Shown here one piece after another: positions 15,301 to 24,277 of a stretch of DNA of 64,000 bases. A program made the translations under genes and the position numbers. How positions within the stretch are numbered: position 1 is the stretch's first letter; each line of letters begins with the position of its first letter. The notes beneath the pieces are model-generated. The model was not told the origin of the DNA. It made no database searches and saw only the letters and a list, made by a program, of their open reading frames with translations. Source of the stretch: Anisakis pegreffii (taxonomy: Eukaryota > Nematoda > Chromadorea > Rhabditida > Anisakidae); assembly GCA_035041965.1 (NCBI GenBank), contig JAPYMA010002772.1, positions 124,001 through 188,000 of the forward strand. Direction: 5' to 3'.

Positions 15301-16248
15301 AAGGCACATTACATCATATTCCCTTCATTTTGTTATTAGTAAGGGCATCTCAGATGGAGTGTTAATGGAGTGTCTTATTGATCATAACGACACTTCAGTT
15401 CCCATGAATAGCAAACAAATAACCACGCAATGCGCGCATTTTCTATTCATGAGCCGCTGATTAACTCATCGCGAGCATTGAATTAAACTTTGGAGACATG
15501 TTTTTGGTGCGACTGCTTGCTTACTAACATGTCAGCATGCTTTCTCAATGAAGTTGTCACATCGAATTTGATCGTGACAGATCTCTCGAATGTATCTTTC
15601 AAGAACAATGTATCTTTCAATGTATCTTTCAATTGTGCGAATGCTCAACGATCAACAAATAACGGAAAAAACAACGAAGCTCTCACAGGGAAAAAAGAGC
15701 AATTGTGAATTATCGATTAAATTCCCACCAAAAACACATGTATTATCAACTCACCTGCAACTTGTGGCCGCCCAAAAACCCGTATATTCGCCGATCCTGG
15801 GCAACGAAAGCACAAAGAATGCAGAGAATAGAATGAATGTGTCCGAGCACGACAACACTCCAAGATACCAATTTATCGATGAATTTATCATGAGACGATG
15901 CGTGAAAATACGAACAGAGGTGAGGTTAGCGCACAGACCGAATATGATGATCGGTAGTGTGATCAAGCCGAGCATTAACACCTCTTCATAATCGTAAAAC
16001 TGATATAAAATGTGGCATTCACAGTCCGACGACAGCACATTACACCAATCGGGCAGCTCATCGTAATCTGTTGTTGGTAACGAGGATTCGATCTGATTCA
16101 GAACATCCTCATTGTTACTGCTCGATATCGAAGTGGTAGGTGATGATGATGTGCTTGTGAAATACGATACTGGGACTATTGGTGTTGTTAGGTTTAGGCT
16201 ACTTGATGAGAGAAATTCATCCGATACCACTGGACGTCCTTCTTGCAT
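334..16248 (-). CDS. FMRFamide/neuropeptide receptor-like GPCR (FRPR type), 3' end outside window
   Basis: Class A peptide GPCR expected in the neuronal or muscle plasma membrane. Exons read 16248-15755, 2429-2376 (54 bases), 2056-1903, 798-628 and 558-334; every junction agrees in phase and gives 366 residues so far. Visible parts: a Ser/Thr-rich N-terminus with an NLT glycosylation site, TM1 about residues 90-113 with GLCAN, TM2 with SCSD, TM3 ending VHRYIGVCLPF, TM4 followed by TTRFFE, an extracellular loop with IPVLSPSDLRLN before TM5, and TM6 with SCNTLAFVVNILENV. The FFEV, IPVLSP and NILE signatures are what I know from FMRFamide/FRPR receptors. The DRY motif is HRY. TM7 and the tail must lie left of base 334. 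I chose the ATG at 16248 because a trans-splice-like acceptor (GTTCAG) ends 4 bases upstream; the frame stays open to 16389. The last two acceptors (798, 558) are less certain than the rest. The ligand is not predictable. Confidence 0.85.
2430..15754 (-). other. First intron of the GPCR, about 13.3 kb, no supportable gene inside
   Basis: This stretch separates the exon ending at 15755 from the 54-base exon starting at 2429; the split Ser codon (AG/C) proves the join in phase. Open frames up to about 107 codons occur on both strands but lack family motifs, good splice context or biased composition, so I call none. It contains a 5-unit CTG run at 7192-7206, three near-copies of AATGTATCTTTCA at 15589-15632, and a perfect hairpin at 14747-14808. 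Confidence 0.6.
14747..14808. repeat. Perfect 26 bp inverted repeat with 10-base loop
   Basis: Left arm 14747-14772 begins AAACTCATAGTTATC; right arm 14783-14808 is its exact reverse complement; the loop is 14773-14782. It lies within the large GPCR intron. It could be a small foldback duplication or give a hairpin RNA in the intron transcript. Confidence 0.9.
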
Positions 16249-16260
16249 CGCACTGAACTG
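16249..16260 (-). promoter_or_regulatory. Possible trans-splice acceptor for the GPCR
   Basis: On the minus strand CAACAGTTCAG ends at 16253, four bases before the chosen ATG. No upstream coding exon joins here, so a spliced-leader acceptor is plausible but unproven. Confidence 0.35.
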
Positions 16261-16389
16261 TTGTCGAATAATGAGTGGTAATAGGAGTTGAATGTTATGA
16301 ATTAATTTTATAGATGATTGATTTGGAGTATTGATGGGGTATTTGAAAAGTTCAAGTAAAGTAATTAATGAGTTGAAACGACGATACAA

Positions 16390-18081
16390 GGATGATGCTA
16401 ATGAGAATATGATGGGAACAGCAGCTTGATAAGAAACAACATGATTCGTTGAGGAGAATAGGAAATCGCTGGGATCAAGATTGAACGAGCATTATCGTAT
16501 CAATGAACATTTGTGCTTGCAGTAAAGTAATAAATAAATGCTGATGGATATAAAAACGGGATATAAGTAGAAATACGAGGTGAATTAAGTCAAGAAGAAT
16601 AATTGGAGAGTAAAGAGATTGCTGCCAATACGAGTACTGCCAACTAGCGAATTGCTCAGTTCAGGGTTGTTCTTTTGCTTCGCGTCTTCAACTTACTTAC
16701 TGCTCAGTGCTGAGCAGCAAGCCTGCGGCACAACTCTACGCCTTCCGATGCTTTACTCATGTCAACCCCGCCCCTCAAGCAACCGACCACATCAAACCAT
16801 CAATCATGCCATACTGTTCTTATCATTGCATTCGTTATCGTCCAGTCGATGCCTTCACTCCCCAAACTTGCTTATTCTAGGTTAGTCCTACGATTAACAC
16901 AACCCAGTTCTCTCGAACCCATTCACTATCGCTCGATTCACCCTCTACTCAGCCTGTGGCCGTTTCAAAGCTTGATTTTCATTTGTTTTGTTGATCATCT
17001 AAAGTGAACACTCGAACTGATGACGAATAATCCGTTCATATAATTGATCACCGCAGAGGTTTTTTATGGAGTCACATAGCATATCGAACGAAATAATTTT
17101 ATAACTTGAAAAAAGCAATGATAAAACACTAAAGTTCAACGACGACACTGAAGAGCATGAAAATGTGAAGAACACTTAAGGTTTGAACGATAGTGGGAAA
17201 GTACGACAGATGACTGATTTAAATGAATCGGCAGAAATCAATGCGAAAAAGTAGAGCAAACAATGCACCAACTACAAACTATGCTTTGCTCATCAAGACC
17301 CAAAATTACAATAAGAAGACGAAATCCATTTTCAGTTACTTAACAAGAACAATGTGATAACATAACACGAAATTCGACAATGAGAATAGAATTCGGTTCG
17401 AATGGGAGTCGTACGAGCAGGAGTGTATGGAAATGATCTGTGCTGAGATAATTTCATCAATTCCGAATTCACAAATCTATTGGACAAGTGAAAATGTGAC
17501 AACGCCAACAATAAATCGAATAAAAACAATAGCACAAACATTTGGAATCAAATCAAGCACGGACAATCCAAGATGGAATTAAAACGTAAAAAATTACATA
17601 CCAAGAAATGTAATATGATCATCAAAAAAATATTTCAGTATCATAAATCAGCACATCAAAGAACACAATAACAAGTTGAGTGTATAATGACGGTCAAAAA
17701 AACAAATCACTGAATAGAAAGCACTGAAACTCATTTGTCAAAGGAGGAGTTCTCCTCCGTCCTCAATACACATTCCTCGGTATTTGACAACTATGCGACA
17801 ACCCCATGAGGTTTACAATGCCCGCATTAATAACTCCGAACAACAAGAACACGATCAAATAGCTAAACCTAGCACCACACTAATGCATCATCCAAGCATA
17901 CAATTGTTTACTCATCGACGCATCTGTTAATGACACTTCAAAATCAATTCTGCAAACAATTCAATATAAGAAATGCAGCTGTAAGAAACAATGATGACTT
18001 GACAAAGTGTGCAATTAAAATTCATTAATTTCATCTGCCCTTCTCATCATCCCTCAGCACGTTCCATACAACAATACAACA
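16390..18081. other. Intergenic region between GPCR 5' end and lem-2 3' end
   Basis: No coding exon with splice support was found. The block holds the upstream region of the GPCR and the 3' flank of lem-2, both transcribed leftwards. Confidence 0.5.
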
Positions 18082-21000
18082 TTACTGCCTCACAGCACCA
18101 GGAAATCGTTGATCATAACGTTCGTCACGAAGATATTTGGCTGATACCAATTGGCCTGAAATCAGAATGCTCGATTAATGAGACTTCACAAGGATACGAA
18201 TACGTACGTCCTCGAATCGCGTTCGACCTATATGCACGCTGTTCGAGTGTCACTCACGAGAGCACAGCTGATGATGAATCAATCCACCATTCAGCACTAC
18301 CTCTAAACAAAAGCACCCAAGAAACGCACCATTGAACCATGTTCCGTGCAACGCAGTGAATGCATTCTTACAATCATCCAATGACCCAAAACGCACAAAG
18401 ACGATGCCCTCTTTCGAGTTCTCATCGACGTGTAAATGCAATGGACGAATCGGCAAAAGCTTCTGAAGCAACGCAACTCTCACGTCAGTACCGTTCCTAT
18501 CCGATGCCCTGAAACGCTCTTATCTAACAATAAGTCTAATCTCTCTTATCACTCTTGATCTCACACAACGTTCTTTTCCTAGCGCACCACTTATCGCCTA
18601 TCACACGTTAAATATAAGTGCAGCTAGTCGCTCTCGAAAATTATGCAAAGTTAAAAAAGAAAACATTCTTCATTTCGAAAGATTTACGAGTGACTGGAGT
18701 ATGCAAACTGAACACAGGAAGCAAAGTTTATGTGCTCAATTTGTTGCACCACTTCAAAAGAGTCAATGCGCTTCGAAGCCAGCACTTAATGTGATGAAAG
18801 TGATGTAGATAGATAAGGCTTACTGCTTGGATGGAAACATTCCACGAAGTTTCAGGCAATGCGAGAGTGCTTCTTGTGGTACATTCTGTGACTGTCCGTT
18901 GAATGCTGAATGTTAATAAGATTCACAAGTGCAGTGAACGTGATAAAAGCTTATATCAACAACAAAATGAGGGAAAAACCAACAGCTCTAAGGAAAGACT
19001 TTGAGAATCACAGTAATAAAGTTCATAAGGGAATGGCGCAGTCAACAAATTAAATGTACAAAAAGAATCACCAACCATTTCCCTGCCATCCAGTTTTTTT
19101 GGCCGGTAACCAGCGCCATACCGCACACTCAGCACCGTTGATGATACGCGTTTCGGCGCTCACTCGAGACTCTTTCGAATTGATAAAGTTGGTTGCCTCT
19201 TGCCAACGACGCCATTCGGGACTGTCGCCTTGTCTGGAATTATTGCTGTTCGTTTTGGTAGAATCCGAACCGTTCGCACTGCACCACAAACGTCTTTCAA
19301 CGAATAAAAATATGTAAAACAACGCATAAACCAGCGTAAATGTAATGCTGTTTGAAAAGATTTTAAAAAAACCTTTTGGATGGTGGAATGAGCATATCGC
19401 GCACGTGTGGTTCGGCCACATACATCTCTCCTTGTTCGCTCGAATCACGAATCATATCTAAATTCAACGCGTTAGAATCCCGCCAAGCCAGACACATCTT
19501 TCAAATACATCAATAGCCTATCTGCCAATACTAACGAATTTAGACGATAATAAAGATTATAAAAACCACCTCAAAGTTACCAACCACTGCATAAAACATT
19601 TTAAAACATCAAATGGATCACTTAAGCATAACACGCTAAACAGAGTTTTATACATCTCTAAGTGAGATATTCGAAGAGGCGATCTTTTTGCGAAATAATC
19701 TCACAAAACGTTACCGGTGATCTTTTCAATTAGATCGAAAACAGCACGTCTCTCCTCAGCTTGTACAGCATTCCAACGCTGTTTCGTCAAATATATTCCC
19801 CCACCGACAGCGATTACTGAAAGTTTTTACATGAGACCATTTAGATAACGCAACTATTCATCCAATTATTCTTCACTGAATTTTCACAGAGGCTATTTGC
19901 GGTCAAGAATTTACGATTCTGTGAGTTGAGATAAACAGGTTGAAGCTTGTACAATGCGGTGTCTGAGTCGAAAAGATGTTCTGAGTAAACTTTTTACAAC
20001 ACAATGAAATTCAACAACACAATTCATATGGTTGCTTCGAGATCAATAAGCATGCTTTTCTGAGTTGAAACCTGCACTTCTCAGACCTCCATTTTGCACA
20101 CAAAAATCTATCACCAACACATAAAAGAAGGTAACAGCGCACCAAACACTCACCAAGTGCGATAATGATTGTTGGTAGAATGGCGTATGCATAGAGAAAT
20201 ATTGCTGTTTCTGTGGCAGCATCTAAATACGAATACAATGACTGATCAAAGCAATGCAATCATAACAGTAGCAAAGAAATAAAAAGAATAATTACCCAAA
20301 AAAAGCATTCCAGATAACTTCAATTCCACAAGTGAAGTTGAATGTGACTCAGAACCTTTTTCTAATAACGCATACACTACCGAACTTGTGGTGAATGGGG
20401 AGAACATAATCAATGAAACGAATAATCTTTCACCCACACTTCATTTGAATTGAAATTGGATTCCTGCTGTGACCCACATTTAGTTGTCGAAATACTTTAT
20501 AAATGAAGTCATCTCGGAGAAAATAAGAAACCATTCATGTTGGACAGTTGTGTTTCATAAAATAATAATGATAACGAAATTCACTGGAAAGGCAAAATCA
20601 AAACGAAAGAGATCAAATCACTGACTGGACGCAATTCGTCCGGCATTGATGAAGATTTGAGTGTGCACGGTTGCCAGATAGGCAAGCAGCAGGAACGCGA
20701 ATAAAATGGCAAGTAAATAGAGCAAAAGTCGAGAAATGGCCAGTCCACGCGACGATGCGCCATCGGTAGTGTGCCTGCTCTGGCTGCTAGCAAGACTGTA
20801 CGCTTGTCTCCGCTCATAATGAGGTTTTGTCTGAAGAAATAGATATTATCAATAGCAGAGAATCATATTCCTTATCTAATTTCAGAATGGCTGATCAATA
20901 ATAAGAATACAAATTAATGAATGATTCAAAGATTCCATGTCTGTGAGAGGTTTCAAATCACTGAGATCATCAATATTAACATGAAACGACCATAAAATCA

Positions 21001-23062
21001 TCCCACTCCACACCAACATCTTCAAATATAATAGCGTTACGAAAGTCATAAGCTTTAGCTTGATCGAGTTAACAATAATTCCATTCGTCGTAATATTAGT
21101 ATACAGAATTTGACATCTCACACGGATATGAATTCAGTCAAAAAATTGAACAAACCGTTGGTGAAGCTGGAACACGCTTAAACGATGCAGTCAGAGCGTT
21201 GAAGAACCGTGATGGAAGTTGAAAGATTGACTTGATGAATGTGTTGTACTGAGGCTTAGTTGAACTGCCGTAGTAATTCGGTGGCACATATGACGACGAG
21301 CTGATTGGTCTTCCGCCGAAGCGATTAGTCATCGCCTCTCTCAAATCTCTGGAACTTTCCATATGCCCATCATCGTCCTCTTCATTCTCATAATCATCAT
21401 CACCACCGTCAACACGACTGTTAACAATACGACGGTTTATACCAACATCGCTCGTATTAATACCACTCGACGAATGTGTGAATCGTCCATCAGATTCTGC
21501 AACTTGATATCTTGTTTTATTCTTATTCACAACCAGAACAACCTCACATCTCACAAGATTTTATCAGACTTCGAAGTTGCTGGAAAAAGAACTACTGAGT
21601 GATGCTTTTCATGCTGAAATTGCTGTACTTGTGCTGATAATACGCATGATAATGTACTCATTAAATGCATCTGTGAATGGCACAGCACAACTGTCACAAC
21701 ATAAAAGGATGAAACGAAGAAATTGAACAGAATGAAAGAATACGAACGAGTCGAATAGGATTTAGTGTATTTGGTGAGATCATTCACGTATCGGTTCGAG
21801 AGAGTGCTTGATGAGTAGATGGACGTCATTTCAGGTGTGTTCGTTATGCCATAAGACAGTGCACTCGTATCGAGTTGACGACGAGCCGAGAAACGTGGCG
21901 GAGTTGGAGTACGCTTGGCGACTTTAGACGACTGATGGCTCGAACCTGACTGCATCGGGGAGTTCGAAGATGTTCTGGAGGCGATACCGATCGTTTGCTG
22001 CTGCAGATGGATACCACTGTTCAAGAGGCCAGGATAAACATCAGCGCCACTGCAAGAGAAACGCTAATCAGATTCATTTGTACTATAGCTTAGTCCGCAT
22101 CGTAGAGCATAATCCATAAGCATACTCATCATCGAAGTAATATTAACAGAAATACACAACTTCTTCACATCATTTCATAGCAAATCTAACACCAATCAAG
22201 AACGATTCATAGAAATCATTCCAGAACTTTTTGAAACAGAAGAAGAAACAACAACTAACGATTTCTTGTTCGGTGATTGCTGTGAAGATAATTTTTTTGC
22301 CGAGCTCTGTATCGGTTCTTGAGGGGTTGACGGAAGTGTTGTACGAGAACGCAATACCATTGGAGCACTCGATACATCTTGTTCCTCATTTTCAAAGGAG
22401 CCACGTGCTGCATGGTCTTCTGAATCTGAGGATTCTTCGGTCTCAGCTCGAGTCATCTTCTGACCACCACCAACTTGAGATTTTCGATTATTCGATGGAC
22501 GCCTTGTCAGATCGGTGGTAATTTCCTGAAATGAAGCTCGGATGCCCAATTTATGATATTTTTCATGACCCACAATGAGTTGAACAAGGAAAACGACAAA
22601 GAATGATCGCAGAAGGAATTAAAACTTGAGTGACTGAATGAGTTAGCACCTGATGGGAAGCGAAGTTGATCAGCCACTGGAACGGAAGAAAATGATTCAA
22701 CAACTAATTCAATTTAATGTCAAGAACTGTTTTTCTTTCAAATAAAGGTGTTGTTGTTACCTACCAAACGATGCTCTTTTGGCTGTGAATCTTAGCTAAT
22801 AGACTCAAGAATGAAACGATGGGCTCACCGTATTAGTGACTGTAGATTTACGTTTAATTCGAACTGGTGATTTTGAAGGTGACGATGGTTTGGTGAGTGG
22901 AGCAGCTGCAGACGATGTGAGGACGGCGGATGACCGGCGACGTTTCTCCAGCTGTTTCTCGTAGACGGAACGAGTCGACGGGGTTATCGGGCCGACATTA
23001 GCACCAAGCGCCATCAGCTCGGAACGCAGCTCAGCATCACTCAACTCGCTTACTGATGACAT
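18082..23062 (-). CDS. lem-2: LEM-2/MAN1-type inner nuclear membrane protein
   Basis: LEM proteins bind BAF and lamin and anchor chromatin at the nuclear envelope. Exons: 23062-22829, 22525-22260, 22049-21748, 21496-21156, 20830-20626, a luminal exon ending 20296 (start near 20390 unresolved), 20222-20154, 19816-19715, 19457-19373, 19293-19076, 18905-18824, 18508-18330 and 18155-18082; about 750 residues. The LEM domain is residues 1-45 (LSDAELRSELMALG, GPITPSTRSVYEKQLEK). A long Ser/Arg-rich nucleoplasmic stretch follows, with an acidic patch (DDDYENEEDDD). TM1 is RLLLYLLAILFAFLLLAYLA; TM2 is AIFLYAYAILPTIIIALVIA. The MSC region carries VRDMLIPPSKR, EWRRWQEATNFINSKESRV and AVWRW. The last exons give the MAN1 RRM/UHM: CLKLRGMF, VDENSKEGIVFVRF, FTALHGTWFNGQLVSAKYLR, ending RYDQRFPGAVRQ. 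Junctions agree in phase except around the luminal exon. The symbol is given by family; the architecture is MAN1-like. Confidence 0.93.
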
Positions 23063-23082
23063 CACGTGAAGCGCTACTGAAA
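23063..23082 (-). promoter_or_regulatory. Trans-splice acceptor of lem-2
   Basis: AAAGTTTCAG ends at 23077 on the minus strand, 14 bases before the start ATG at 23062. No exon is needed upstream, as expected for a spliced-leader site. Confidence 0.55.
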
Positions 23083-23310
23083 CTTTACAATTCCAACGAT
23101 AAAATGAATGAAAATATTCAATTATTCAATCACAACGATATTTTCGAAATTGCTCGTCACTAACGCCGTGTTCATACTATAAAGTACTAATCACAATAAA
23201 AAAGAATAGAACGCTGGTTAGCACAGAAACGGTAACCTTGTAATTAATTTGTTCATACAAGGGTACAGTGCTCTAAATCTCAACGTGACCTCTAGATGAG
23301 CCTTAACCTC

Positions 23311-23563
23311 AAAGTTCAAACTTCAAGGCAAGGCAGGGCACTTATGCTGTTTAGTCCCTCCACCCGCACGCAGACACCATTTGCGCTTTCAACAACACCG
23401 CCGCACGTTGTCATGCGCGCTTTAGGCCACACCTATTCTGTTACGCTGACTTCGGCATCAGGCTTAGGCTTATCCAGTAGGCGTGGCTACGCTCACGCGC
23501 GCGTGATCTTGCGTACGGGTGGAGGGACTAAACAGCACAAGTACCGCAAAGTTTGAACCCTAA
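23311..23563. repeat. Foldback/MITE-like inverted repeat upstream of lem-2
   Basis: Arms 23345-23366 and 23516-23537 are exact reverse complements (TGCTGTTTAGTCCCTCC core), with weaker pairing outward to AAAGTTCAAAC on the left and GTTTGAACC on the right. The enclosed 150 bases are GC-rich compared with the flanks. It lies about 250-500 bases upstream of the lem-2 start. An open frame on the plus strand here is a by-product of the GC-rich composition. Confidence 0.75.
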
Positions 23564-23759
23564 GGATGAATCTCAGCTACAGAAATCTTACTCTCAGTTC
23601 AATGTCTACATCGCATTCGGAAGGGCTTGAAAATCAGAAACCGTGGGCAGTTACTTTCATACGCTCTCTGATCCAGAATTTCACTGCTGAACTCGACATC
23701 TCATAATAGAAACGAAAATTACATGGATTACATGGATCGGCCAGGCTATCAAACGGTTA

Positions 23760-23794
23760 TAACGTTGCTGGCCACAATGCTCGCGTTTCCGTGC
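23760..23794 (+). repeat. 35 bp sequence shared exactly with 42705-42739
   Basis: The block reads TAACGTTGCTGGCCACAATG and continues to GTTTCCGTGC; it is identical in both places and in the same orientation. Flanks differ, so it is a short dispersed repeat of unknown origin. Confidence 0.85.
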
Positions 23795-24130
23795 GCATTG
23801 CTTTAGCCTCAATTTACGCCACCCCGCTGGCTAGGCGAGCAGGCCAACCGAACACAACCGAGTAAATAATTGGTCACCGTGAATACTTTGCACAATTAAA
23901 CGCAGTCAAACACCAACTCAATAAATAATCATTACACTAATAAAATAAATATTCCGCCGATCGCCCACTGCGATTGACGAAACAACCATTCGACGTCCAA
24001 GTAATAATTAATAATAAGAAACGAAAATAAAACAAATAAATACGTTGTGTTATGAAAGAAAAAGGCGCTAAAAGTCATAATTCATTTGCTCAATAAGATT
24101 CAGTTCGAAAAGTGCGCTCAATGCGAACCT

Positions 24131-24186
24131 GCTGATCTGCTGCTGATCTGTAACAACTGCGAATCTGCTGATCTGTAACAACTGCA
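24131..24186 (+). repeat. Two-unit 25 bp tandem repeat upstream of FAHD1
   Basis: GCTGATCTGTAACAACTGC occurs at 24142-24160 and 24167-24185, preceded by an extra CTGCTGATCTG. It lies about 100 bases before the FAHD1 start. Confidence 0.7.
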
Positions 24187-24262
24187 CAATAAAATTCGTT
24201 GATTAGCTCATAGCACATTCCAATGGCTAATTCAATTAAACGAATAAATACGATTTGTTTTG

Positions 24263-24277
24263 TTTGAAATCTCAGAG
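24263..24277 (+). promoter_or_regulatory. Trans-splice acceptor of FAHD1
   Basis: TTTGAAATCTCAG ends at 24275, two bases before the ATG at 24278. The frame is open further upstream only from a TTG, so the acceptor decides the start. Confidence 0.5.

Noticed and set aside
20011..20437. Minus-strand frames considered as separate small membrane genes
   Set aside because: They are the luminal and TM2 exons of lem-2, as shown by phase-matched splice sites.
23296..23556. 86-codon plus-strand frame
   Set aside because: It coincides with the GC-rich foldback repeat, where stop codons are rare for compositional reasons.
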